Source: an uncultured Clostridia bacterium
GTDB taxonomy: Bacteria > Bacillota > Clostridia > Oscillospirales > Oscillospiraceae
Assembly: GCA_945635805.1 (NCBI GenBank)
Contig: CALZCW010000008.1
Span: forward strand, 1-10,602
Direction of reading: 5' to 3'
DNA length: 10,602 nt
The translations under genes and the position numbers were made by a program. Below are positions 1 to 7,137 of the stretch, piece by piece. The notes under the pieces are model-generated. The model saw only the letters and a list, made by a program, of their open reading frames with translations. It was not told the origin of the DNA and did no database searches. Numbering within the stretch: the stretch's first letter is position 1; the number at the start of each line of letters is the position of its first letter.

Positions 1-417
1 GCCAATTTTTCTCCCGATGTCAATAAGCTCATGGACATCTGTGACAGTGTCACGCCGCCGATCTTCATGCTCTTTTTCGTGGCCTCCGGTGCGGATCTGA
101 AACTCTCCGTCCTGCCCACCGTCGGCATCATCGGTGTGATCTACATTCTTCTGCGTATCGTCGGCAAGATGTTCGGTGCAAGTCTCGGCGCGGCCATCTG
201 CAAGTGCGACAAGACGGTGCGGAAATACCTTGGCCCCTGTCTGCTTCCCCAGGCAGGCGTCGCCATCGGCCTTTCGCTGGCCGCCGGCGAGGTAGTGCCG
301 GAGTTCGCCCCCCAGATCCGGGCGGTCATTCTCTGCGGCACCCTGATCTATGAACTGGTCGGTCCGGCAATTACCAAGCTCTCTCTGAAAAAGGCGGGGG
401 AGATCCAGGGAAAATGA
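1..417 (+). CDS. Cation:proton antiporter, C-terminal part (5' end outside window)
   Basis: The reading frame is open from base 1 and ends at TGA 415-417, so only the last 138 codons are present and the start lies to the left. The visible part is a hydrophobic integral membrane domain. Segments such as PIFMLFFVASGADLKL, then a Val/Ile-rich helix around IIGVIYILLRIVGKMFG, then GVAIGLSLAAGEV, then AVILCGTLIYELVGP read like the last helices of a CPA-type (KefB/NapA-like) Na+/H+ or K+/H+ exchanger. The 'FFVASGADL' stretch matches the usual 'llFvaaGlxl' segment of that fold. The role would be exchange of a monovalent cation for protons across the cytoplasmic membrane. No TrkA-N or TrkA-C regulatory domain follows, because the protein ends in a short basic tail after the last helix. 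The ion and the direction of transport cannot be read from this fragment. The gene converges on the solute-binding protein gene, and a shared terminator separates them. Confidence 0.75.
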   Translation, partial: ANFSPDVNKLMDICDSVTPPIFMLFFVASGADLKLSVLPTVGIIGVIYILLRIVGKMFGASLGAAICKCDKTVRKYLGPCLLPQAGVAIGLSLAAGEVVPEFAPQIRAVILCGTLIYELVGPAITKLSLKKAGEIQGK

Positions 418-423
418 AAAAAC

Positions 424-464
424 AGCGCAGTGCAGATCAAACGATCCGCACTGCGTCGTTTTTT
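424..464. terminator. Bidirectional intrinsic terminator between convergent genes
   Basis: The arms CGCAGTGC (426-433) and GCACTGCG (448-455) pair perfectly. Inside them an A/C mismatch is followed by GATC (435-438) pairing with GATC (443-446) around an AAAC loop, giving a stem of about 12 pairs. A T-tract follows on the plus strand (459-464) and an A-run precedes it (417-422), so the hairpin can end transcription from either side. It fills almost the whole 50-base gap between the antiporter stop (417) and the binding-protein stop (468). Confidence 0.9.
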
Positions 465-467
465 GGC

Positions 468-2054
468 TTATTCCGCCGTAGGGTCGGCGTTTTCGTAGGT
501 CTTGTCCGCGTCGGCAAGGCTCCGCGCCGAGGTTGAATCGTGGAACACATTGTCCACCGTTGGCGTCAGGCTCGTGATCTTGCCGCGGGTCACATAGACT
601 GCGTAGCTTTTGAACACCACCGGGCAGATGGGCGCTTCCTTGGCCACCTGGGCGCACAGTTCCACAAAGCTGCCGGTGTTTTCCAGAGCCGAGGTACAAA
701 GCTCCGCCAACGCAGTACTCTTGATGGAGCCGTACTGCAGGTTTCCGTCGCTTCGGAAGAACTCGGACAGATCGAAGTTAGGTGTCAGCCGCGTCTCGCC
801 GTAATAGAGGTCAAAGTCGCCGTCGTTGAGCTCCTGAAGATAGGTGTCGTGATCCACCGCGCTGACGACGATATTCAGACCCGCGTCGTCAAGAAGCTGG
901 GCGATGTATCTGGCCGTCTCCACCCGGACCATGTCGTCCGAGCAGACCAGGAAAATGCCCTGATGGTACTCATATTCCGGGGAAGTCAGGATGCCCGACT
1001 CCCGCAGCGCCGCCTGGAATTCCGTCGGTGCGTAGTCGTAGCTCTCCGCAAGCTGGGCGTCGTAGAGGTCGGCGTAGGGTGAACAGGGCAGGCTGCTGCC
1101 CAGGGCGAATCCGCCGTAGTACTCGCTGACGATCTCATCGCGGTTGAGCAGGTAGGTCACTGCCGTTCGCAGGGTGTTGTTGGCAAAATAGCCGCTGTAG
1201 AGGTTGAAGCCAAGGTAATGCATCACCGTGGTCGGGACCTCCCAGACCTCGTAGTCGCACCGGTAGCCCACGGATGCAGCGTTGTTGGGGTCGCAGTAGA
1301 CCAGATCGGTGGAGCCAAATTCAAAGTTGTCCCGCAGCTCACCCGTGGTATCGCAGGGGGAAAGCTCGATGCTGTCCCGGTCAAGGACCAGCGTCTGGGT
1401 CTGCTTCCAGTGGCGGTTGCGGATCAGGCGGTTTCCCTGCAGACGGTAGGGCCCCGTGCCCACGGGATAGGCCTCCGACACAGTATCCTTTTTGACAATG
1501 GGGATGTCCAGGATCAGGGGCAGGTTCTCATAGGGCGTGTCCATCTGGATCAGCAGCGTCCCGTCCTCCTGGGTGGTGTAGTAGGAGATGTGGGACAGGC
1601 GGAATTTATAGTAGGAGCTGGATCGGGCTGCCTGAATGGAGGCCTCCACGTCCTGGGCCGTCAGCGGCGTCCCGTCGGAAAAGGTCGCCCCCTCCACCAG
1701 CGTGAACACATAGGTCCTGCCCTCGTCAATCATACGGTAGCTCTCGCACAGAACCGGCTCGGCACGGAACTGGGTAGAGATGGAAAACAGGCTCTCATAG
1801 AGCAGGGAAAACAGGGCGCGATTGACCGTGGCGGTGCAGGTATAGGGATTCAGGCCGTACTCGGACAGGTAGGACAGTCCGAAACTGTCCTCGTCCTCCG
1901 CCGTCTCCGCCGTCTCCACCGTCTCCAGGGCCTCCTCTGTTTCCCCGGTGATCTCCGTCGGGGCGCTTGTCTCCGTTTTTTCGGTTTGCTGCGCAACCGT
2001 GCAGCCGCTCAGCAGGAGGGTCAGCGCCAGCAGCAGCGCAATATATCTTTTCAC
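468..2054 (-). CDS. Family-5 ABC transporter solute-binding lipoprotein (OppA/DppA type)
   Basis: This 528-residue protein begins with a lipoprotein signal peptide: basic MKR, a Leu/Ala-rich core and a lipobox LLSGC with the lipidated Cys at residue 18. An acidic Thr/Glu-rich linker (about residues 24-56) would tether the domain to the outer face of the membrane. The folded part has hallmarks of SBP_bac_5: YGLNPYTC, then FSDGTPLTAQDV at 125-136 and PVGTGPYRL at 197-205. Members bind oligopeptides, nickel or other solutes and deliver them to an ABC importer. The substrate cannot be read here. The start is GTG (2052-2054). It overlaps the pgeF stop in a GTGA junction and has a good GAGGAG site 7 bases upstream, so translation is probably coupled. 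No permease or ATPase partner gene is in the window, so it is an orphan binding protein at the end of the secA-pgeF operon. The family call is firm; the function is open. Confidence 0.9.
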   Translation of the reverse strand: MKRYIALLLALTLLLSGCTVAQQTEKTETSAPTEITGETEEALETVETAETAEDEDSFGLSYLSEYGLNPYTCTATVNRALFSLLYESLFSISTQFRAEPVLCESYRMIDEGRTYVFTLVEGATFSDGTPLTAQDVEASIQAARSSSYYKFRLSHISYYTTQEDGTLLIQMDTPYENLPLILDIPIVKKDTVSEAYPVGTGPYRLQGNRLIRNRHWKQTQTLVLDRDSIELSPCDTTGELRDNFEFGSTDLVYCDPNNAASVGYRCDYEVWEVPTTVMHYLGFNLYSGYFANNTLRTAVTYLLNRDEIVSEYYGGFALGSSLPCSPYADLYDAQLAESYDYAPTEFQAALRESGILTSPEYEYHQGIFLVCSDDMVRVETARYIAQLLDDAGLNIVVSAVDHDTYLQELNDGDFDLYYGETRLTPNFDLSEFFRSDGNLQYGSIKSTALAELCTSALENTGSFVELCAQVAKEAPICPVVFKSYAVYVTRGKITSLTPTVDNVFHDSTSARSLADADKTYENADPTAE

Positions 2055-2872
2055 AGGGCGTCTCCTCGTAACATGATCATGGCGGCAAGGGAGCCGCGCT
2101 CGTTGCCCACGCGGCGGTGCGACCAGAAGCGCTGTGGCTCACAGGCAGTGCACTCGCAGGCGATGTCGATGGCCGTCACGCCGACACGGCGCAGGGCAAT
2201 GGCGTTCAGCTCTTTTAGGTTTACATAATATTTTTTCCCCGTGGCTTTTTCCACAGAACGGATGGCAGCGTTGGCTGTTTCTCCGAAGGCCGCCCACATG
2301 GCCTCCGGTACGTCGGCATCGGTCTCAAAGCAGCATTGGGAAATGCAGGGTCCGATGGCGGCGCGGATATTCTCCGGGCGGCAGCCAAATTCAGACACCA
2401 TCTTCTCCACGGCCTTCGCGGCAATGGCGGCGGCAGTTCCCCGCCAGCCGGCATGGACGGCACCCACCGCTCTTGCCACCGGGTCATAGAGCAGCACCGG
2501 TGTGCAGTCGGCGGAAAACACCGTCAGAACCACGTCCGGCTCATTGGTGACCAGGCCGTCACAGGCGTGGTCCACAGGGACGATCAGCCCCCGTCCGCAG
2601 TCCCGTTTTCCCACACGTTCCACAATATCCGTGTGAAGCTGGCGGGTGAAGACCGTATTCTTCGGGTCGAAGCCTACAGCCTCGCCCAGGATGCGGTAGT
2701 TCTCCAGGACATTCCCGGGACTGTCGTCCCGGTGGACGCCCAGATTGAGGGAAGCCAGAGCGCCCTCGCTGACGCCGCCAAACCGGGTGGAAAAGCAGTG
2801 GGCCGTCCCCTCCAGTCCGGGCGCTGTCAGGTATTCCAGTGTCCCCTTTCGGTTTACATAAAACCCGCTCAT
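2051..2872 (-). CDS. pgeF: PgeF/YfiH laccase-domain protein (peptidoglycan editing factor, purine nucleoside phosphorylase-like)
   Basis: This is a 273-residue cytoplasmic protein of the YfiH/YlmD/LACC1 family. The metal/catalytic residues expected for the family are all visible: His80 in RQLHTD, Cys123 in SADCTPVLL and His140 in VHAGWRGT. Other family motifs are STRFGGVS near residue 28, IGPCI near 173, and a C-terminal RFWSHRR. Family members were first called polyphenol oxidases. Bacterial members have since been linked to removal of mis-incorporated residues from UDP-MurNAc precursors, and other members to purine nucleoside phosphorolysis/deamination. Which activity applies here cannot be told. 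The start is taken as the ATG at 2870-2872, because it overlaps the secA stop as ATGA and has AAGGA 9 bases upstream. The ATG nine codons earlier (2899) would add an atypical MLPRQGQRQ leader and overlap secA by 31 bases. The gene is downstream of secA and coupled to the lipoprotein gene. Confidence 0.9.
   Translation of the reverse strand: MSGFYVNRKGTLEYLTAPGLEGTAHCFSTRFGGVSEGALASLNLGVHRDDSPGNVLENYRILGEAVGFDPKNTVFTRQLHTDIVERVGKRDCGRGLIVPVDHACDGLVTNEPDVVLTVFSADCTPVLLYDPVARAVGAVHAGWRGTAAAIAAKAVEKMVSEFGCRPENIRAAIGPCISQCCFETDADVPEAMWAAFGETANAAIRSVEKATGKKYYVNLKELNAIALRRVGVTAIDIACECTACEPQRFWSHRRVGNERGSLAAMIMLRGDAL
2062..2067 (-). promoter_or_regulatory. Ribosome binding site for the GTG-started lipoprotein gene
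   Basis: The minus strand reads GAGGAG here, 7 bases before the GTG at 2054-2052. The site lies inside the end of pgeF and supports the non-ATG start over any later ATG. The signal peptide begins immediately at this start. Confidence 0.75.
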
Positions 2873-5580
2873 TTGGCGTTGTCCTTGTCGCGGCAGCAAT
2901 ACTTGTACTTCTTTCCGCTGCCGCAGGGGCAGGGATCGTTGGCGCCGATCTTCACCTTTTTGACCGGCTGCTGCTTGACGGTCTTGTCGCCGCCGGTGCC
3001 GGTGATCTTGGCCACCTGCTGGCGCTTGACGTCGGCCTCCGTGCGCAGACGGAAGATATACAGGCGGCGGACAGTCTCCTCGCGGATGGCGTTGATCATG
3101 CCGTCGAACATGGCGAAGCCCTCCCGCTTATAGGCGATGACCGGGTCCGTCTGACCGTAGGCCCGCAGGCGGATGCCCTGCTTCAGATCGTCCATGGCAT
3201 CGATGTTGTCCATCCAGTATTCGTCCACGACCCGCAGGAGGATAATGCGCTCGATCTCCCGCATCCGCTCCGCGCCGAATTCTGCCTCCCGTTTCCGGTA
3301 GGTCTCACGGAAGCCCTCATAGAGCTTCTCGGCGGCGTTTTCCTGGGTATAGGAGGCGTCGATGGCGCCCTTGGGAATGTAGATCCCCTCGAATTTCGCC
3401 GCCAGACGCTCCAGCGGCTCTCCCTCCTCGGCGCCGAAGGCGTCGGCCACCTCGGTGTCGATCACATGGTGGATCATGGCGTCGATGGTGGAGGACAGGT
3501 CTTCGCCGTCCAGGACCTTCTGGCGCTGCTCATAGATGACCGTGCGCTGGGTGTTCATCACGTCATCGTATTCCAGGACATTCTTTCGGGCCTGGAAGTT
3601 GCGGCTCTCCACGGTCTTCTGGGCGTTTTCGATGGCGTTGGACAGGAGCTTGGCGTCGATGGGCGTGTCCTCGTCGATGCCCAGGGTGTTGAGCATGCCC
3701 ATGATGCGCTCGGAGCCAAAGAGGCGCATGACGTCGTCCTCCAGCGACAGGAAGAAGCGGGTCTCGCCCGGGTCGCCCTGACGGCCGGAACGGCCGCGGA
3801 GCTGATTGTCGATACGGCGGGATTCGTGGCGCTCGGTGCCGACGATGAACAGACCGCCTGCCGCACGAACCTTTTCCGCCTCGGCGTCCACGTCGATCTT
3901 ATGACGGGCATAGGATTCCTTGAAGGCCTGCCGCGCAGCCAGAATTTCCGGATTGTCGGTCTCGGCGTAGGAGTTGGCCTCGGCGATGACCTCGTCGGGC
4001 AGGCCCTCTTTGCGCAGGTCGGACAGGGCCATATATTCGGCGTTGCCGCCCAGCATGATGTCCGTGCCACGACCGGCCATGTTGGTGGAGATGGTCACGG
4101 CGCCCAGCTTACCGGCCTGGGCGACGATCTCCGCCTCTTTTTCATGGTGCTTGGCGTTGAGAACCGTGTGGGGCACGCCCTCCCGCCGGAGGAGCTTGGA
4201 GAGCAGCTCGGATTTTTCAATGGAAATGGTGCCCACCAGCACGGGCTGGCCCTTTTCATGGCAGGCCTTGATCTGTGCGATGGCGGCGCGGAACTTACCG
4301 GCCTCGGTCTTGTAGACCACGTCGTTGTGATCCACACGGATGACGGGCTTGTTGGTGGGGATCTCCACAATGTCCATCTTGTAGATGGCGGAGAATTCCT
4401 CCTCCTCGGTCAGGGCCGTGCCGGTCATGCCGGAGAGCTTACCATAGAGGCGGAAGAAATTCTGGAAGGTGATGGTGGCCAGGGTCTTGTTCTCCCCTGC
4501 CACGTTGACGCCCTCCTTGGCCTCAATGGCCTGGTGGAGGCCCTCGTTATAGCGGCGGCCGTACATAAGGCGGCCGGTGAACTCGTCAACGATGATGACC
4601 TGTCCGTCCTTGACCACATAGTCAATGTCCCGCTTCATGATGCCCCGGGCGCGCATGGCCTGGTTGATGTGGTGGGTCAGGGTGGTGTTTTCGATGTCCG
4701 CCAGATTTTCCACGGCGAAGAATTTTTCTGCCTTTTCGATGCCCCGGGCGGTCAGGTTGGCCGTCCGTGCCTTTTCATCCACATAGTAGTCGCAGTCCAG
4801 ATCGTCCTGCTCCTCTTTTTCGTCGGTGGAGGCAAAGACCTTCTTCTTCAGGCCGGAGACGAAGAAGTCCGCCATCTCATAGAGCTTGGTGGAATCCTCG
4901 CCCTTGCCGGAAATGATAAGGGGCGTCCGGGCCTCGTCGATGAGGATGGAGTCCACCTCGTCCACAATGGCGAAATTGTGACCCCGCTGGACCATATCCT
5001 GCTTGTAAAGGGCCATGTTGTCACGCAGGTAGTCAAAGCCCAGCTCGTTGTTGGTGCAGTAGGTGATGTCGGCGTTGTAGGCCTCGCGGCGCTGGTTGGA
5101 TTTGAGGTCATGGACGATCAGGCCCACGCTCAGGCCCAGGAAGCGGTAGACCTTGCCCATCCACTCCGAGTCGCGCTTGGCCAGATAGTCGTTGACCGTG
5201 ACGATATGGACACCCTTGCCCGTCAGGGCGTTCAGATAGGCCGGCAGAATGGCCACCAGCGTTTTGCCCTCGCCGGTCTTCATCTCCGCGATCCGTCCCT
5301 GATGCAGTACGATGCCGCCGATGAGCTGGACGCGGTAGGGACGCATTCCCAGCACACGGTCGGCAGCCTCGCGGCAGGCGGCAAAGGCCTCCGGCAGCAA
5401 GTCATCCAGCGTTTCGCCGTTTTGATAGCGCGTCTTGAATTCCGCCGTCTTTCCCCGCAGCTCCTCGTCGGTCAGCTTGGCCATATCCGGGCCCAGAGCC
5501 TCGATACGATCGACGGTGGGCAGGAGCTTTTTGACCTCACGTTCGGAACGGGTACCGAATACTTTACTGAACAATCCCAT
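2869..5580 (-). CDS. secA: Protein translocase motor ATPase SecA
   Basis: This 903-residue, full-length SecA is the cytoplasmic/membrane-associated ATPase that pushes preproteins through SecYEG. Motifs in order: Walker A MKTGEGKT (100-107), the VNDYLAKRD segment (129-137), Walker B DEVD (207-210) followed by [14 protein letters not shown], the preprotein cross-linking region (about 225-370), SGMTGTA (383-389), NMAGRGTDI (500-508) and the arginine-finger motif [11 protein letters not shown] (near 596-605). The helical wing/scaffold region follows. The protein ends in a zinc-binding SEC-C tail with Cys884, Cys886, Cys895 and Cys896 (CPC...YCC), the usual SecB/lipid-contact tail with Cys in place of the final His. 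The ATG at 5578-5580 gives the typical MGLFSKVFG start, with AAAGG about 10 bases upstream. It is the first gene of a probable secA-pgeF-lipoprotein operon. The long open frame on the opposite strand is a composition shadow. Confidence 0.99.
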   Translation of the reverse strand: MGLFSKVFGTRSEREVKKLLPTVDRIEALGPDMAKLTDEELRGKTAEFKTRYQNGETLDDLLPEAFAACREAADRVLGMRPYRVQLIGGIVLHQGRIAEMKTGEGKTLVAILPAYLNALTGKGVHIVTVNDYLAKRDSEWMGKVYRFLGLSVGLIVHDLKSNQRREAYNADITYCTNNELGFDYLRDNMALYKQDMVQRGHNFAIVDEVDSILIDEARTPLIISGKGEDSTKLYEMADFFVSGLKKKVFASTDEKEEQDDLDCDYYVDEKARTANLTARGIEKAEKFFAVENLADIENTTLTHHINQAMRARGIMKRDIDYVVKDGQVIIVDEFTGRLMYGRRYNEGLHQAIEAKEGVNVAGENKTLATITFQNFFRLYGKLSGMTGTALTEEEEFSAIYKMDIVEIPTNKPVIRVDHNDVVYKTEAGKFRAAIAQIKACHEKGQPVLVGTISIEKSELLSKLLRREGVPHTVLNAKHHEKEAEIVAQAGKLGAVTISTNMAGRGTDIMLGGNAEYMALSDLRKEGLPDEVIAEANSYAETDNPEILAARQAFKESYARHKIDVDAEAEKVRAAGGLFIVGTERHESRRIDNQLRGRSGRQGDPGETRFFLSLEDDVMRLFGSERIMGMLNTLGIDEDTPIDAKLLSNAIENAQKTVESRNFQARKNVLEYDDVMNTQRTVIYEQRQKVLDGEDLSSTIDAMIHHVIDTEVADAFGAEEGEPLERLAAKFEGIYIPKGAIDASYTQENAAEKLYEGFRETYRKREAEFGAERMREIERIILLRVVDEYWMDNIDAMDDLKQGIRLRAYGQTDPVIAYKREGFAMFDGMINAIREETVRRLYIFRLRTEADVKRQQVAKITGTGGDKTVKQQPVKKVKIGANDPCPCGSGKKYKYCCRDKDNAK
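2882..2886 (-). promoter_or_regulatory. Ribosome binding site that decides the pgeF start
   Basis: The minus strand reads AAGGA, 9 bases before the ATG at 2872-2870. It lies within the last codons of secA. It favours the ATGA-coupled start over the upstream in-frame ATG at 2899. Confidence 0.65.
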
Positions 5581-5636
5581 AAAAATTGGACCTTTCTTTC
5601 CATGTTTTCCTGTGGTATTCCCACTACTTTGGGGCT

Positions 5637-5665
5637 ATTGTACCACATTTTGTCCTGTAAAAAAA
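5637..5665 (-). promoter_or_regulatory. Probable secA operon promoter (extended -10)
   Basis: On the minus strand, TACAAT (5642-5637) is preceded directly by TGG (5645-5643), forming an extended -10 element TGGTACAAT. At 17-base spacing the -35 position holds only a T-run (5665-5660), so the extended -10 probably compensates. The predicted start of transcription near 5630 would leave an untranslated leader of about 50 bases before the secA ATG. Confidence 0.65.
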
Positions 5666-5686
5666 GCCGGAAACGCAATTCCTTAC

Positions 5687-5704
5687 AGAAAATTCATATT
5701 TTCT
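5687..5704. repeat. Perfect 7-bp inverted repeat upstream of secA promoter
   Basis: AGAAAAT (5687-5693) and ATTTTCT (5698-5704) are exact reverse complements around a 4-base TCAT. The repeat lies roughly 55-75 bases upstream of the predicted secA start of transcription and just after the CDF gene. It could be an operator, an AT-rich upstream element, or chance in AT-rich DNA. It lacks the GC-rich stem and adjoining T-run of an intrinsic terminator. No convincing terminator was seen in the 156-base gap, so some read-through from the CDF gene into secA is possible. Confidence 0.35.
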
Positions 5705-5736
5705 ACCGTTGAACAACCAGTAGTTGATTGCTTTTA

Positions 5737-6924
5737 TCAGCCTCCGGTGCTAATCTGGTTATGCGCCACCTCGTCAAAGGTAATGACGGTGTAATACTTC
5801 CGGTCCTGCCGCTGCAGACGCTCATCGATGCGGGCTTTCAGCTCCGCCTTTCGATCCTCCATGGAGTAAGGAATGACCAGGTCGAAGATCAGATTGGTGT
5901 GACCGGGGCCGCGCACCATGCGGAAATCGTGCAGGCTCAGGCTTTCATCTATGCTTTTGATCTCCTGCTCCACCAGCGCACGGGCGGCGTTGAGTTCCTC
6001 GTCGTCGGTGACGATGGGGTCGTAGTGGATGACCAGGTGTACTTGCAGCTCCCGCAGGGCATCGCGCTCGATGTCGTCGATGATGTCGTGGCAGATGAGG
6101 GGATCCTCGGCGCTGTCCATCTCGGCGTGAACTGAGGCAAAGCAGTTACCCGGGCCGTAGTCGTGGACCATCAGGTCGTGGATGCCCAGGATCTTCTCAT
6201 GGGACAATATCAGGTCGGAGATATTGCGCACCAGTTCCTCACTGGCCCGCTCTCCCAGAAGAGGGTTGATGGTGTCCTTGGCGATGGAGCAGCCGGACCA
6301 AATGATGAACAGGGCCACCGCCATGCCTATGTAGCCGTCGAGCTTCACGTCGAAGAAGTAGCCCACCAGGCAGCCCACCAGCACCGCCGCCGTGGAGATC
6401 ACGTCGTTGCGGCTGTCGGCGGAGGTGGCCAGCAGGGTGGTGGAGTCGATGCGCCTGCCCAGCTTGCGGCAGAACAGGGCCATCCACAGCTTGACCAGAA
6501 TGGAGCCGACCAGCACTCCCAGGGTCAGGAGGGAAAACTCCACCGTCTCCGGGTGGAGGATCTTGCTGAAGGAGCTTTTTGCCAGCTCCGCGCCGATGAG
6601 CAGGATCAGCGCCGCCACCACCAGGCCGGAGATGTACTCGATGCGGGCATGGCCGTAGGGGTGTTCCTCGTCGGCAGGGCGCTCGGCCAGCTTGAAGCCC
6701 AGGAGGGTCACAAGGGAGGAAGACGCGTCGGACAGGTTGTTCACGGCGTCGGCGGTGACAGCCACAGAGCCGCTGAGAATACCTGCCAGGAGCTTGCCGG
6801 CAAAGAGCAGCAGGTTACACACGATCCCAACGGCTCCGGCCAGCTTTCCATAAGCGCCACGCACCACGGGATTCTCTGTATCATCATGGTTTTTTACAAA
6901 CAATCGCAGCAATAAACTGGTCAT
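5737..6924 (-). CDS. Cation diffusion facilitator family metal exporter, MntE-like, with extended C-terminus
   Basis: This 395-residue membrane protein belongs to the CDF family, which exchanges divalent metals for protons across the cytoplasmic membrane. Six hydrophobic segments lie between about residues 30 and 215. The transport site is readable: Asn62 and Asp66 in VNNLSD (helix 2) and Asp170 and Asp174 in SADSRNDVIS (helix 5). This N-D-D-D set differs from the H-D-H-D of zinc exporters and matches what is reported for Mn(II)-selective MntE. HPYGHAR at 88-94 is the usual loop after helix 2. The cytoplasmic tail is about 90 residues longer than usual. It appears to hold two related units, one starting IHDLMVHDYGPGN and one starting LHDFRMVRGPGHTN, each followed by a beta strand, a helix and a final strand. 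The start ATG (6922-6924) has AAGAGG 6 bases upstream. Mn(II) export is the best guess; iron, cobalt or zinc remain possible. Confidence 0.92.
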   Translation of the reverse strand: MTSLLLRLFVKNHDDTENPVVRGAYGKLAGAVGIVCNLLLFAGKLLAGILSGSVAVTADAVNNLSDASSSLVTLLGFKLAERPADEEHPYGHARIEYISGLVVAALILLIGAELAKSSFSKILHPETVEFSLLTLGVLVGSILVKLWMALFCRKLGRRIDSTTLLATSADSRNDVISTAAVLVGCLVGYFFDVKLDGYIGMAVALFIIWSGCSIAKDTINPLLGERASEELVRNISDLILSHEKILGIHDLMVHDYGPGNCFASVHAEMDSAEDPLICHDIIDDIERDALRELQVHLVIHYDPIVTDDEELNAARALVEQEIKSIDESLSLHDFRMVRGPGHTNLIFDLVIPYSMEDRKAELKARIDERLQRQDRKYYTVITFDEVAHNQISTGG

Positions 6925-6962
6925 ATTGATCCTCTTTTCCGTTTTGGGACTTACAAAAGATA

Positions 6963-6968
6963 ATTATA
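6963..6968 (-). promoter_or_regulatory. Likely -10 element for the CDF gene
   Basis: A consensus TATAAT lies on the minus strand about 40 bases before the CDF start codon. No recognisable -35 lies at 16-18 bases (TATACT sits at 17), which would fit a promoter needing an activator or one overlapped by an operator. The -10 is embedded in TTAGTATAATTATCT, which matches a 7-1-7 Fur/PerR-type pattern at 10 of 14 positions. That match is only suggestive in such AT-rich sequence. Confidence 0.5.
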
Positions 6969-6993
6969 CTAAATTTTGCCGTAAAAGTATACT
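6965..6993. repeat. TATACT direct repeat, possible operator pair
   Basis: TATACT occurs at 6965-6970 and again at 6988-6993, 23 bases apart, or a little over two helical turns. The second copy lies in a perfect 8-bp palindrome AGTATACT (6986-6993) flanked by an A-run and a T-run. The first copy overlaps the CDF -10. The arrangement could bind a dimeric regulator controlling the CDF gene or both divergent units, but no regulator gene is in the window. Confidence 0.3.
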
Positions 6994-7011
6994 GTTTTTT
7001 CGTCGCCGGGC

Positions 7012-7040
7012 TTCCCAAACCTAAAAAAGTATGGTAGAAT
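7012..7040 (+). promoter_or_regulatory. Probable promoter for the ABC exporter pair (extended -10)
   Basis: TAGAAT (7035-7040) is preceded by TGG (7032-7034), an extended -10. At exactly 17 bases upstream lies TTCCCA (7012-7017), a 4-of-6 match to TTGACA. Transcription would begin near 7047 and leave a leader of about 87 bases before the first exporter gene. That leader is long enough to hold a regulatory element. Confidence 0.6.
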
Positions 7041-7080
7041 TATCAACCGGACTCCACTCAACACGTCCGCTGAACCATCC

Positions 7081-7137
7081 ATGCTGCAAAACAACCATGC
7101 GTTCACTCATCCGCTCTACATAATAAAGGAATCATGA
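7081..7137 (+). CDS. Candidate 18-codon leader ORF overlapping the exporter start (speculative)
   Basis: An ATG at 7081 opens a short frame encoding MLQNNHAFTHPLYIIKES. It ends at TGA 7135-7137, which overlaps the start codon of the first exporter gene in an ATGA junction. It lies wholly inside the predicted untranslated leader. Some drug-exporter operons, such as bmrCD of Bacillus subtilis with its bmrB leader, are controlled by translation of a leader peptide, so the position is suggestive. Against it, no Shine-Dalgarno sequence precedes 7081, and a frame this short can easily occur by chance. The overlap follows automatically from ATG being followed by A. I saw no terminator/antiterminator pair in the leader. 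Confidence 0.2.
   Translation: MLQNNHAFTHPLYIIKES

Noticed and set aside
1218..2228. A 336-codon plus-strand frame over the lipoprotein and pgeF genes
   Set aside because: It spans two real minus-strand genes, has no recognisable product and uses shadow-type residue composition.
2051..2899. The longer pgeF start at 2899
   Set aside because: It would overlap secA by 31 bases and add nine atypical residues. The ATG at 2872 has an AAGGA site at good spacing and an ATGA coupling junction.
5670..5690. GGAA...TTCC hairpin before a T-run on the minus strand, as a terminator for the CDF gene
   Set aside because: The stem is only about four pairs with a five- to six-base loop, and the T-run is offset by a GGC. 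It is too weak to call, and the T-run occupies the -35 position of the secA promoter.
2839..5712. A 957-codon open frame on the plus strand, opposite secA
   Set aside because: It mirrors a complete, strongly conserved SecA on the minus strand. Its translation is a Gly/Val/His/Asp/Leu-rich mix with no recognisable domain. Long antisense frames arise from the G/C-rich third positions of the real gene.
7056..7080. CGGAC/GTCCG pairing in the exporter leader as an attenuator
   Set aside because: It has only five pairs around a 12-base loop, with no following T-run and no competing structure seen.
7097..7123. An 8-codon ORF (MRSLIRST) in the exporter leader
   Set aside because: It is very short, has no Shine-Dalgarno sequence and is expected by chance; only the longer overlapping frame at 7081 is kept as a weak candidate.
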